Positions 45,091-54,157 of a stretch of 64,000 bases of DNA are shown here, one piece after another. Both the position numbers and the translations under genes were made by a program. The stretch's first letter is position 1, and each line of letters starts with the position of its first letter. This DNA comes from Rickettsiales bacterium. Lineage in GTDB: Bacteria > Pseudomonadota > Alphaproteobacteria > Rickettsiales > JAJNBL01. The notes below the pieces were generated by a model. It did no database searches. It saw only the letters and a list, made by a program, of their open reading frames with translations, and was not told the origin of the DNA. The DNA is taken from contig JAJNBL010000001.1 in the NCBI GenBank assembly GCA_021156175.1, positions 434,001 through 498,000 of the forward strand, in the 5' to 3' direction.

Positions 45091-46503
45091 ATGTCAAAAG
45101 AATCAAACTCACACTCAAACTCGCTTAGCACCTCTCCTACCAGTTCGGGGGATGAAAATCCTTTATTAAACCGCGATAGGAGCCCTGCGCGTCAAACCTA
45201 CTCTGAGAGAGAGCATTCGCCCCAATTGAAACGCCGCCGCTCCGATAGCGCATCAAATGGACGCGCCTACTCCTGGCCTTCAACTGTTAAGCGCGCTTCT
45301 GGATTTGAAAAAGATCTTGAACAGTTAAAATTTGAAGCAACGCGAGCCAAGGAAGAAAAGGTACTCACCAACGACCGTACCTCTTCATGGTTCGCAACCT
45401 TTCTTGGACATACCGATGAAAAAAAATCTATGCACAAAAATTTCTTTGAGCCCTTCTTCAGCAAGCTCAAAAAAGAGAAAATTTTTGGAACCAACGTTAA
45501 AGAACCTTTTACCGTATTTGATGTTGGATGCGGGGAAGGAAAATTAAGCAGAAAGGTAGCGAAAGCTATTCATACGTCTCTTGGAGTCGACAATATCCTT
45601 TACACTGCAATAGATTACGATGAGAAGTTCGTTAACTTGGCGAATCTTACCTTGAAAGATATTTCTTCTACAAAAAGAGCTAAAAATCCTGATGCGAAAG
45701 AACCGTTCGAGACGCGCAAAGATACTAAGTATTCAGATCTCACCCTGATACCCACAATCCATCAGGGCAGCTGTTTTGTTGAAACGGATATAGATAAAAT
45801 TTCTAGAAGCAACCAAGGCAAGCCTATCGCCGCAGATCTTGTTCTTGCTTCTAATATTGCCTATTACGCTCCCAACCAGGAAGATTTTATCCGTCTTCTT
45901 ACAAAAAATCTTTCAACCAATGGTTTCATCGTTCTCATGCATGAAGCGGAGAATGCTGATCCTAATAAATTACGGAAAAAATACGGCGCAAAGGTTGACA
46001 CGAATACTCCCGGTAACCTTACGACTGCAGGGTACACAAAAAAACTTGAAGTGTTGACTATACCTTTTGAATCACATCTGAATTTCCCAGCAAGCACGAC
46101 AAAATCCTTACACCTTCTAAAAACCCTTGCGGAAGGCTATGACATTCCTAATCCTGAAATTATCGAAACCAAAAAACTTCTTGAGTTTATTGTCCAACGT
46201 CCATTAGAAAGTATTAATAAAGAACCGTCCCCCAACCGGACGAAAAAAGATCCCGTACGAACACGTTTGGATGATTATCTCGATGAGGTAAAAGGGTTGC
46301 TAGTATCACAAAATAGTGCTCTTGTTATTCGAAGCACTTTCCAAATTATTCCTTCCCCACAAATGTCTGCTGACAAAGTAGGAATACTACGCCACATTTG
46401 TGGTGAAATGACCAAGGACTTAAAGCCAAGCACCCATCTTACTCCCCAAAAGGCCACACCAGTAACTGGCCACGCGCTTGGAAAAGAAAATTTCCGGAAG
46501 TAA
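45091..46503 (+). CDS. Class I SAM methyltransferase with basic, NLS-like N-terminus; putative effector
   Basis: A 470-residue protein. Residues 1-75 are Ser/Arg-rich and disordered, with a KRRR cluster at 47-50 (PQLKRRRSDSAS) like a monopartite nuclear localisation signal and SR-like dipeptides. A Rossmann methyltransferase follows: motif I VFDVGCGEGK at about 142-151, acidic Asp after strand 2 in YTAIDYDEKF, and motif IV LVLASNIAYYAP. The layout resembles histamine-N-methyltransferase-like enzymes. Residues 300-470 are an unassigned helical region. The frame extends upstream to a TTG at 45022, so the start is uncertain. No Sec signal is seen, so export would need another route. The gene is more AT-rich than its neighbours. 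Confidence 0.7.
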   Translation: MSKESNSHSNSLSTSPTSSGDENPLLNRDRSPARQTYSEREHSPQLKRRRSDSASNGRAYSWPSTVKRASGFEKDLEQLKFEATRAKEEKVLTNDRTSSWFATFLGHTDEKKSMHKNFFEPFFSKLKKEKIFGTNVKEPFTVFDVGCGEGKLSRKVAKAIHTSLGVDNILYTAIDYDEKFVNLANLTLKDISSTKRAKNPDAKEPFETRKDTKYSDLTLIPTIHQGSCFVETDIDKISRSNQGKPIAADLVLASNIAYYAPNQEDFIRLLTKNLSTNGFIVLMHEAENADPNKLRKKYGAKVDTNTPGNLTTAGYTKKLEVLTIPFESHLNFPASTTKSLHLLKTLAEGYDIPNPEIIETKKLLEFIVQRPLESINKEPSPNRTKKDPVRTRLDDYLDEVKGLLVSQNSALVIRSTFQIIPSPQMSADKVGILRHICGEMTKDLKPSTHLTPQKATPVTGHALGKENFRK

Positions 46504-46504
46504 C

Positions 46505-46762
46505 ATGCAGCCGCTTTCCGGAAAAATCCTTGCTTCCAGTCAAAGATCTCTCCTTTACTGTGTGCACGGAACTGATGCTGATGGGAATGCTGCCTATTAC
46601 TTTATCGTCGTTGAAAAACTCAAATTGCCTTTGTTCCTCCAGAAAATAAAAGCGGGGCAACCCTTTTCCCTTGAAGAGTACGGAAAAATTATCGAGTCCG
46701 GCTATGGGGCAGAACCTCCGGCAGAAGTACGAGCAAACGTGTTACGCCAATTTGACCTATAG
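46505..46762 (+). CDS. Small hypothetical protein next to the methyltransferase gene
   Basis: An 85-residue cytoplasmic protein that starts 1 nt after the methyltransferase stop, so the two are probably co-translated. It has a beta hairpin-like region YYFIVVEKLKLPLFLQKI and an acidic helix FSLEEYGKIIESGYG, then EPPAEVR. I do not recognise the family. Its composition and coding bias look genuine. It may be a chaperone-like or regulatory partner of the methyltransferase, judged by position only. Confidence 0.65.
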   Translation: MQPLSGKILASSQRSLLYCVHGTDADGNAAYYFIVVEKLKLPLFLQKIKAGQPFSLEEYGKIIESGYGAEPPAEVRANVLRQFDL

Positions 46763-46824
46763 CACTTACCCTCACTATTCAGTCTCTTATTGTTTTTCCT
46801 CATAACTTTGTTATCATCAGGACT

Positions 46825-47568
46825 ATGGTTCGGTTGATCACATTTTTTCTTTTCCTCGCCTCTCTTTCATCGCCCGTACATGCGAAGGAAGTGGTTATCG
46901 CGTTTGGAATGTCCGTACCTCCTTATATTATCCAACGAGAAAATCGCGGCATAGAGTTTGATATTATCCGCGAATCCCTTGCCTATTCAGGGCATACCGT
47001 TAAGCCTCTTTACATTCCTTTTGACAGTATCACCAATGTATTTGTGGATACCAATGCGGATGCAGCCGCAACGGTCGAGGAGAAAATCGGGATCGACGGT
47101 TTTTATTCCGATCACGTCATTTCCTATCAAAATTATGCAATTACTCTGAAGAAAAACCATTTTACCATTAACAGCCTCGATGACTTAAAAGATAAATCCG
47201 TTTCAGCCTTCCAGTCCGCCACCCGCTACATGGGAACAGCTTTTGCTGAAATGGCCAAAACAAATCCGCGTTACAGAGAGAAACGGGATCAGCTTACACA
47301 TGTCAAACTGCTTCTCAATGGGCAAGTCGATGTGGTAGTGACGGATAAAAACATCTTCCAATATTTTGCTAACCAGCTTGGCAATACCGTTGATATTTCC
47401 CAACCGGTTACTTACCACACTATTTTTCCTCCGAACGATTATAAGGTCATTTTTCGGGAACAATCGCTCCGCGATGATTTTAATAAAGGTCTACGCCACT
47501 TGAAAGAAAGTGGGCGCTACCAACAATTTTTTGATGCGTATTTGACTCCTCATCCAAAGGATCACTGA
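46825..47568 (+). CDS. Periplasmic solute-binding protein, SBP_bac_3 (amino-acid type)
   Basis: A 247-residue protein with a 20-residue signal peptide ending VHA. The family-3 fold is recognisable: VIAFGMSVPPYIIQ at the start of lobe 1, GIEFDIIRESL, then LDDLKDKSVSAFQSATRYMG and GQVDVVVTDKNIFQYF. The usual Arg ligand position is not obvious. No ABC permease gene is nearby; instead a histidine kinase gene starts 5 nt downstream. It may therefore act as a soluble sensor feeding the kinase and not as a transport protein. Confidence 0.85.
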   Translation: MVRLITFFLFLASLSSPVHAKEVVIAFGMSVPPYIIQRENRGIEFDIIRESLAYSGHTVKPLYIPFDSITNVFVDTNADAAATVEEKIGIDGFYSDHVISYQNYAITLKKNHFTINSLDDLKDKSVSAFQSATRYMGTAFAEMAKTNPRYREKRDQLTHVKLLLNGQVDVVVTDKNIFQYFANQLGNTVDISQPVTYHTIFPPNDYKVIFREQSLRDDFNKGLRHLKESGRYQQFFDAYLTPHPKDH

Positions 47569-47573
47569 TTGCT

Positions 47574-49148
47574 ATGCTGCCAGTTTTTGATCGTTTTCCA
47601 ATACGGAAAAAACTCACACTCCTCGTTGTGGGAAGCGCTGCGCTTATTGCAACCCTACTCGCAGCCGCCTTCATTGTGCAATATATCCGATCCTCAAAAA
47701 CCCGTCTTGTAGAGGAACTTCAACTCCTTAATACCATTATCGGGGAAAGTAATATCATCCCCCTTATCTATGATCAGAAGGCTGAGGCCTTGCGCAAACT
47801 CGAAGCCTTTAGTACTAAAAAGACCGTCGATACCGTGTGCATTTATTATGATTATGGGGATCTGTTTGTCACTTATCAGACACATCCCGAAATCTATCGC
47901 TGCCCAGAACATGCGCAGATGACAACACAGCACTTACCCGGACGATTTTCCGTCACCCAACCGGTCATTCATCAGGGATATAAAGTAGGTACCGTGCATA
48001 TTAGCTCAACAACAGATGAGATTATAAGCGATGTATATGCGTATATGCTTTACGCCTTTGCGTTTCTTCTTGGGGCGCTGGGACTCGGATATCTCCTATC
48101 TATCGTCTTTCAGCGTATTATATCGAATCCTATTGCCGATCTGGCCACAATTGCGAAAGATTTTTCACATAACCACGATACCAGTATTCGTGCAACTAAA
48201 CGCGCCAACGATGAACTGGGGGCCCTTGCCGATAGTTTAAATGAAATGCTCAACACCATTGCCATCAGCAACAACAAATTGAAACACTACAATATGATGC
48301 TTGAACAGCAAGTTACCGACCGCACCCGCGATCTGCAATTTACCGTGCATCGTCTAGAAAAAGCCAATGAAGACAAAAGTCTCTGGATTTCTAATATGAC
48401 TCATGAAATTCGCACCCCCATTCATGGGATGAGATCTTTTTCTAAGTTTGGAGCAGATTCGGTAAAGGCTGCTATTGAAGGGAAAGAAGCGCTGGATCTT
48501 CCACAATATGCAAATTTCTTTGAGCGCTGCTATCAGTCTGCCAACCGCTTGAATTATCTGATTGAGGGAATCCTCGATTTAAGCAAAATGAATGCAGGGA
48601 AGATGAATTTCCATTACGAGCAATGCCCAATATTTGATATCCTTCGTATATCCCACGATGAACTGCAACATAAATGGGAACCTAAAAATATTACCGTAAT
48701 CTTTGATCCCCACGAACAGCCAGAAATACTGCTTATATGTGATAAAAATAAGCTTATTCAAGTGGTTACGAATTTACTTGGCAATGCAATCAAATTCTCT
48801 CCAGAAAATGGCATCATTACCATCCGAGTAGAAGAAAGAACCCACCGTTATTTCAATGGAACCATTGAGGGGGTCGACATTTGTATCAAAGACCAGGGAC
48901 CAGGGATTCCGACTGGCGAGGAAGAGGCTATTTTCGACACGTTTGTACAGTCATCGACAACGTATGACGGCAGCGGTGGAACGGGTTTAGGGCTTTCTAT
49001 TGCGCGTGAGATTGTCCGTGCACATAACGGTGAAATACGCGCGCAGAATAACCCGGAGGGTGAGCCCGGATGCACCTTTATGTTTTGGGTGGCAAAAGTA
49101 CCCTTATCGGACGAACAGATGAGTGAAAACGTAGGTGATACAGCGTAA
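47574..49148 (+). CDS. Membrane histidine kinase with CHASE8-like sensor and HAMP
   Basis: A 524-residue kinase. Helix 1 (about 14-37) and helix 2 (about 155-178) enclose a CHASE8-type domain (about 40-150). HAMP (about 180-232) and a coiled coil lead to the H-box NMTHEIRTPIHG with His277. N-box NLLGNAIKFSPENG, G1 DQGPGIP and G2 GGTGLGLSIA are intact. No receiver domain is fused and no response-regulator gene is adjacent. The preceding gene encodes a periplasmic binding protein, suggesting a ligand-sensing pair; the signalling partner must be elsewhere. Confidence 0.9.
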   Translation: MLPVFDRFPIRKKLTLLVVGSAALIATLLAAAFIVQYIRSSKTRLVEELQLLNTIIGESNIIPLIYDQKAEALRKLEAFSTKKTVDTVCIYYDYGDLFVTYQTHPEIYRCPEHAQMTTQHLPGRFSVTQPVIHQGYKVGTVHISSTTDEIISDVYAYMLYAFAFLLGALGLGYLLSIVFQRIISNPIADLATIAKDFSHNHDTSIRATKRANDELGALADSLNEMLNTIAISNNKLKHYNMMLEQQVTDRTRDLQFTVHRLEKANEDKSLWISNMTHEIRTPIHGMRSFSKFGADSVKAAIEGKEALDLPQYANFFERCYQSANRLNYLIEGILDLSKMNAGKMNFHYEQCPIFDILRISHDELQHKWEPKNITVIFDPHEQPEILLICDKNKLIQVVTNLLGNAIKFSPENGIITIRVEERTHRYFNGTIEGVDICIKDQGPGIPTGEEEAIFDTFVQSSTTYDGSGGTGLGLSIAREIVRAHNGEIRAQNNPEGEPGCTFMFWVAKVPLSDEQMSENVGDTA

Positions 49149-49218
49149 TGCTGAAGCCCTTATAGGGGAAAAACCCTAACCCAATTGGAAATCTATGAAG
49201 ATTATGTTTTATTTGAAT

Positions 49219-49295
<77 letters not shown>

Positions 49296-49377
49296 ACAAC
49301 AAAAGAGGCCGGAGCATACACCTTCACCGATACAAGTCAAGCACATAATCCAGGAAATCTACCCTTTAAGACAGTAC

Positions 49378-50985
49378 CTATGCTGCAACAGGCGCTTTTT
49401 CCTTGAGTGCTTCATCAAGCGCGTTCACTAATTCCTCGTCATCACCCAAGATTCCATGGTATTTAGCGGCACCTTCATCTGCTATTTTTGTTCCGGTCAG
49501 GAAGCTTTTTACAAGCGCTCCCAGCGGGCCATATTGTTCACCACGATCACGGCGACCATCATAGAGAATCCGGTCCTCATAGCCAGAAATCCAGAGGGCT
49601 GCTGGGTTACGTTGGGCAATCACCAGGTCCCCTTGACGTGACGCATAAGGCGTCCGGTGCGATTTGAAAAAAATCAGCCCATGTTCTCCAAAAATCGCAT
49701 CCACCAATTGACGTGCTGCCGGCGGGAGATCAACGCCCATTTTAGTAAAATCTGGCTTATCTATCACCGAAATTACTTCGAGTTTTCCTGCTTCTGTTGA
49801 AAGCGAGAACCGCGATTTCTCAATCCCAGACAAGCCTTTTTGTGACTCCTTATGGATTTTCCAGGATTCTTCAACCGGTACAGCAAACGCACGATGGCCT
49901 TCGATCTCACGGCACTGGAAGTAATAATGATTATTCACCCCCATACGCTTTAATTCGATTTGCAGGCGGCGCAGCGCTTCCGCATCATCATTTACGCGGT
50001 AAATGATTGGAGCCTGGTTCTCCAAGGTCACGTACGAACGATCACGCAGACGGCGAATTGCTTCTTCTACCACTGGAATTTTTTTGAAATGCCCAGACTC
50101 TTTACGAATATATTCACCGGTTTCAGGATCTTTCAGCAACAACTCGTCAGGATGGCTGAAATGCACCATGAATGCCAAGTTCACATCAGGATGCAACTCA
50201 TGCACGAAATCCAACATCGCAAAGAAATTATCATCAAAACGGAAAGGGAAAAACGCGAGTTCTTTCGTACCGATACGGATCGTACGTACGCCACCATCCG
50301 CCAACCCGTGGATATACTCAAACAGGTTACGGTTCGAGAGCACCATTGGATCACCACCCGAAAGCAGTGCCTCACGAATCGGGAATCTATCTTCTGGAGT
50401 TTTTACATCGCTTTCGCTTAAATTTGCGACTTTCTCGTTATGTTCACGAACGTATTTCACGACCGCTTCCACATCCGCAATTTCTTTTTCGGTTTTGCTG
50501 GTGAGGAAGTCAGAGCGGTAGCAATAACGACACCACGAACTGCATGCACGCACAACGTAAAGCAAGATCAATTCGTATTTATGGAGCAAGCCTGATACCG
50601 GCGAATATTTCAGCTGATTCGATGGGTCGCGCTCGCCTGCTAAATCTTCCGTTTCTTCCGGACGCGCTTTAATCAGGTTGCGTACTGCCTCGCTATGGCG
50701 TGCAAGATCCATGTAGTATTTCGTTGCACGTGGAGGGAGACGATTCGATACGCCTGCTTTTTCAACGGCAGCTAGCTCGGCTTCGGAATAAAGCGCCGCA
50801 CCGCCTTGCTCTACATAGGTGCGGTATTGATAAATATCATGAGAAATATGGCGATGGAATTTGGTCTCTTCGATACTCTTGCGGATATTGTCCAGCACCT
50901 TGCGACGCTTCTGTCCGCCGTCTTTTGCTTTTTTATGCCGTGCTTGAACCCCACTTTGAACACCACCAAGGACTTGCCGCTCCAT
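49378..50985 (-). CDS. KamA-family radical SAM protein (lysine 2,3-aminomutase-like)
   Basis: A 535-residue radical SAM enzyme. The cluster motif C148-x3-C152-x2-C155 lies in VVRACSSWCRYCYR, and GGDPMVL follows as in KamA/EpmB. The radical-SAM core spans about 135-370. True lysine 2,3-aminomutase has a PGGGGK loop that binds PLP; here the corresponding region reads SLSTEAGKLEVISV, so the glycine loop is absent and PLP binding is uncertain. An extra N-terminal basic segment (1-45) and a long C-terminus make it larger than the usual 420 residues. EpmB-like or a third function remain possible. The gene is monocistronic. Confidence 0.8.
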   Translation of the reverse strand: MERQVLGGVQSGVQARHKKAKDGGQKRRKVLDNIRKSIEETKFHRHISHDIYQYRTYVEQGGAALYSEAELAAVEKAGVSNRLPPRATKYYMDLARHSEAVRNLIKARPEETEDLAGERDPSNQLKYSPVSGLLHKYELILLYVVRACSSWCRYCYRSDFLTSKTEKEIADVEAVVKYVREHNEKVANLSESDVKTPEDRFPIREALLSGGDPMVLSNRNLFEYIHGLADGGVRTIRIGTKELAFFPFRFDDNFFAMLDFVHELHPDVNLAFMVHFSHPDELLLKDPETGEYIRKESGHFKKIPVVEEAIRRLRDRSYVTLENQAPIIYRVNDDAEALRRLQIELKRMGVNNHYYFQCREIEGHRAFAVPVEESWKIHKESQKGLSGIEKSRFSLSTEAGKLEVISVIDKPDFTKMGVDLPPAARQLVDAIFGEHGLIFFKSHRTPYASRQGDLVIAQRNPAALWISGYEDRILYDGRRDRGEQYGPLGALVKSFLTGTKIADEGAAKYHGILGDDEELVNALDEALKEKAPVAA

Positions 50986-51145
50986 AAAAAACTACCTATA
51001 ATTGTATTGCCCTACCCCATACTACTGCTAACGAGGCCTTTCTTGGTTTATACGCGCTTTTCCTATCGCTCTCAACAAAATCTTGTGCTGCGCTGCACAA
51101 GATCACACCAGCCGATGTGTAACAGGAGATATACTCAATTGGAAT

Positions 51146-52222
51146 TTAGGGATTATAAAGCACGCCACCGCTGACCGGCTCTTTCACACCGGTAATGCAA
51201 GGAAGTGTCAGCGGCAACCCTTCAAGGGTGCGCACAGCCAGAAATGCAAATGCTTCAGCTTCTATCATATCGCCGTTACATCCTAGCTTCTCAATCGGCG
51301 CAACAGGTACCGTCAGACGTTCTTCAATCCAACGCATTAATGTGACGTTATGCCGCCCACCGCCACAGATATACCAAGCCGTTGCCGGTTCTGGGAAATG
51401 TTTTGCCGCCGCTACGATCGATTCCGCGGTAAATGCCGTAAGAGTGGCCGTACCATCATTAGGTGAAAGATTCGCCTGTTCTAAAGGCAGTATCGAGAAG
51501 CTATTGCGATCAAGCGATTTGGGTGGTTGCTGCAAGAAATAAGAATGGGACATCAGCCTTGCAACGAGATCTTTCCGAGGCTTCCCCCGCCCTGCAAAGG
51601 CACCACCAGCATCATACTGCACGCCTAACCGAGAGCGCACCCAATCGTTAATCAAAGCATTCCCAGGCCCTGTATCAAAGGCTTGGAGCTGGTGTTCGTC
51701 TTTCCCGATCCAGGTGATATTCGCTACACCGCCGATATTTACAATCGCCACCGGCTTCTTCTGATCCCGCACGAGCGCTTCGTGATAGAGCGGGACGAGT
51801 GGCGCGCCTTGCCCACCATGGCGCATATCATTGCTTCGCATATCATTGACCACCGAAATCCCTGTCTCTTGTGCAAGCAACATCCCATCGCCGATTTGCT
51901 TCGTTTTGCCTTCATTTGGCTTATGCCAAATTGTCTGCCCGTGAAAACCCGCCACACGTATATCTTTTGCGGACTTCCCGGATTTTACGAGAAGCTCCTT
52001 CACCGCTTTCGCGTGCAAAAGGGTCATTTCACGTTCAACCTCGGCTTCGTCTTTATCCGGATTCCTCAGCAATTGAAGAAGCGTATTTTGCATTGCCAGG
52101 TCATAGGGAATATAATGCGACGCAACGAAGGCCCTGACGGAAATACCATCGGTTTCAATCAGGGCCGCATCTATACCATCGAGTGACGTACCGCTCATCA
52201 AGCCAATTGCGTACATGGGCAC
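51146..52222 (-). CDS. anmK: Anhydro-N-acetylmuramic acid kinase
   Basis: A 358-residue ASKHA-fold kinase. The phosphate motif GLMSGTSLDGIDAALIETDG is at about 7-26, FHGQTIWHKP and INIGGVANITW (here VNIGGVANITW) follow, then FDTGPGNALIND and CGGGRHN. AnmK phosphorylates and opens 1,6-anhydroMurNAc from peptidoglycan turnover, feeding it back to the cell-wall pool. It overlaps the prepilin peptidase gene by 1 nt and ends the thrB/manC operon. Confidence 0.94.
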   Translation of the reverse strand: MPMYAIGLMSGTSLDGIDAALIETDGISVRAFVASHYIPYDLAMQNTLLQLLRNPDKDEAEVEREMTLLHAKAVKELLVKSGKSAKDIRVAGFHGQTIWHKPNEGKTKQIGDGMLLAQETGISVVNDMRSNDMRHGGQGAPLVPLYHEALVRDQKKPVAIVNIGGVANITWIGKDEHQLQAFDTGPGNALINDWVRSRLGVQYDAGGAFAGRGKPRKDLVARLMSHSYFLQQPPKSLDRNSFSILPLEQANLSPNDGTATLTAFTAESIVAAAKHFPEPATAWYICGGGRHNVTLMRWIEERLTVPVAPIEKLGCNGDMIEAEAFAFLAVRTLEGLPLTLPCITGVKEPVSGGVLYNP

Positions 52223-53016
52223 TAGCCTCCTACCGGGAAGACGATCACATCAGGATCAAGCACCGAAACCAGCAGCGCCAAGAGCAAAGGGATTGACAAC
52301 GGAATGCCTTTTTTCTTCGTAAGTGCCATGCAGGCAATACCCGTAAGCAGCAACAACACGATCATCAGCGGGATTCCGGCAATAATACCCGTCCAACTTA
52401 TCCAAATACCAACCGTTACACCGAGCTTAACGTAATCCCATCCTGGAATCGTTGCAGGCTCTTTAATAATGATATAGCAATACCGAAATAACACTCCCAA
52501 TCCTCCAGCCGCCAAGGCTCCTGCAACCATGCCAAAAATGGAGTGATCAAGTAGTACGCGGTATGCGATTCCCAGCATCGCAAAAATAATCAGCATACTC
52601 TCTGGGATGCGGCGATGCTCCCCGTCAATGGCCATAATTATTACCGAGGTTACCGCCAGCGCAATCCCCAGCACATAACGCTCATCGCCCAGCCCAAACC
52701 GGAAAAAGACTATTACGGCAAGCAACGAAACGGCGACTTCTACCCAAAAATAAATCCACGGAGATTCAATCGGCGTCTGGCAGTAACGGCATTTTCCTTT
52801 GGTAAGAAGGAGAGAAAAAATTGGGAAAAAATCTTGCAGGGAAAGCGCATGGCCGCAATGGATACAGGAGGTTTTAATACCAAGACATGGCATATTGCGT
52901 GGTAATCGGCAAACAGCAACCGTCGCACAACTCCCAAACATCATGCCGATAACTAGAGAGAAAAATAATCCCGGCCCATAAGCCAGTATCCCCCGTAACA
53001 CCTCTCCTACTTCCAT
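52222..53016 (-). CDS. Prepilin peptidase (A24 family)
   Basis: A 264-residue inner-membrane protease and N-methylase with about eight helices. The cytoplasmic zinc loop has C51-x2-C54 and C76-x2-C79. The catalytic aspartates are kept: Asp131 in AIDGEHRRIP and Asp194 in GWDYVKLG, which replaces the usual GxGDxK pattern. PilD-type enzymes process type IV pilins or type II secretion pseudopilins; no pilin gene is present in the window. It starts 3 nt after manC. Confidence 0.87.
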   Translation of the reverse strand: MEVGEVLRGILAYGPGLFFSLVIGMMFGSCATVAVCRLPRNMPCLGIKTSCIHCGHALSLQDFFPIFSLLLTKGKCRYCQTPIESPWIYFWVEVAVSLLAVIVFFRFGLGDERYVLGIALAVTSVIIMAIDGEHRRIPESMLIIFAMLGIAYRVLLDHSIFGMVAGALAAGGLGVLFRYCYIIIKEPATIPGWDYVKLGVTVGIWISWTGIIAGIPLMIVLLLLTGIACMALTKKKGIPLSIPLLLALLVSVLDPDVIVFPVGG

Positions 53017-53019
53017 GCC

Positions 53020-54069
53020 TTATGCCGCTCCCTTCCGTGTGATAAGAATTTCTTCCTCGGTTTCAATCACCACCAAGTGATCGAGCCCCTTACCAATATG
53101 TACAGGCTTACGCGAAGCCACGATACACTGGGACGATTCTCCCAGCAAGGCTCCTTGCAATACTGCATTGCCTTGTACGTCTTTCTGGCTTATTTCCCAA
53201 AGGCTTTCCCAGGATCCAATATCCGTCCAACCCGCATTGAGCGGAATCAGTTGTAACCGGTCACTTTTCTCCATGATTGCTTTATCAATAGGAAGCATAT
53301 CCAGTGCACTATACGCTTTGCTTTCCGCATAAAAACAATGCACCATGCCTTCGATCCACGCTATTCCTTTGGTGTGCGCATCTCCCAGTGCTTGGAAGAG
53401 TGCGGGTACATAAGTTTTTGCTTCCTCGGATAAGGTAGATGCCGTTACCACAAACATGCCGCTGTTCCAATAAGCTCTGCCCGAATCATAAAGTATATCC
53501 AAGCGCTCCCCCTGGGGCTTTTCGACAAAAGTCGTTACCTTTTGCGCTCCGGTTTCAGCATTAGTTTCCGTGCAGAGATAACCATACTGCGAGGTTTTTC
53601 GCTGAGGCGTGACACCAAACGTGACGATATTTCCTTCGCTGGCAGGCTTTAATCCTTGTGCTACAGCCGCACCAAGAGAGATATGCTCGCGGATATGATG
53701 ATCGGTTGGCATGATCCACATCGCCTGATCTTTCCCCCAGCGTGCATCGATATATTGCGATGCCAAAAGGCTCGCTGCGGCGGTATTTTTACCTTCCGGT
53801 TCCACCAAAATATGAAACGCGATACCCAGCCCTGACTCTCGGCAGGCTTCTCGAATGGAAGAGAGCAATGCTTGGGTGGTCACGATTACGATTTCACAGG
53901 CTCCCGTGATACTATGTGCGCGCTTTAGCGTCGCAACAAAGAGTGAATCTTGCGTACCGTCTAGGCGCATAAATTGTTTAGGCAGGCTGTCATTACTAAG
54001 AGGCTTAAGGCGAGAGCCTTTTCCTCCGGCAAGTAATACAGGAATGAGGGGCAGTAACGCGACTGGCAT
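53020..54069 (-). CDS. manC: Mannose-1-phosphate guanylyltransferase
   Basis: A 349-residue nucleotidyltransferase. Signature VLLAGGKGSRLKPLS (about 11-25) with PKQF; MPTDHHI contains the metal Asp; FVEKP, YWNSGMF and GWTDIGSW are standard. It makes GDP-mannose for polysaccharides or lipopolysaccharide. It lacks the C-terminal isomerase domain of bifunctional AlgA. The gene starts 88 nt downstream of thrB, inside a four-gene set. Confidence 0.92.
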   Translation of the reverse strand: MPVALLPLIPVLLAGGKGSRLKPLSNDSLPKQFMRLDGTQDSLFVATLKRAHSITGACEIVIVTTQALLSSIREACRESGLGIAFHILVEPEGKNTAAASLLASQYIDARWGKDQAMWIMPTDHHIREHISLGAAVAQGLKPASEGNIVTFGVTPQRKTSQYGYLCTETNAETGAQKVTTFVEKPQGERLDILYDSGRAYWNSGMFVVTASTLSEEAKTYVPALFQALGDAHTKGIAWIEGMVHCFYAESKAYSALDMLPIDKAIMEKSDRLQLIPLNAGWTDIGSWESLWEISQKDVQGNAVLQGALLGESSQCIVASRKPVHIGKGLDHLVVIETEEEILITRKGAA

Positions 54070-54157
54070 GATTTTGAAGGCTCTTCTCGTTAGTGTTACG
54101 GTGCTATCATAACCAGCTTCTTTGCGAGAGCAATAGGAACTACAAATAGAGATTCAC

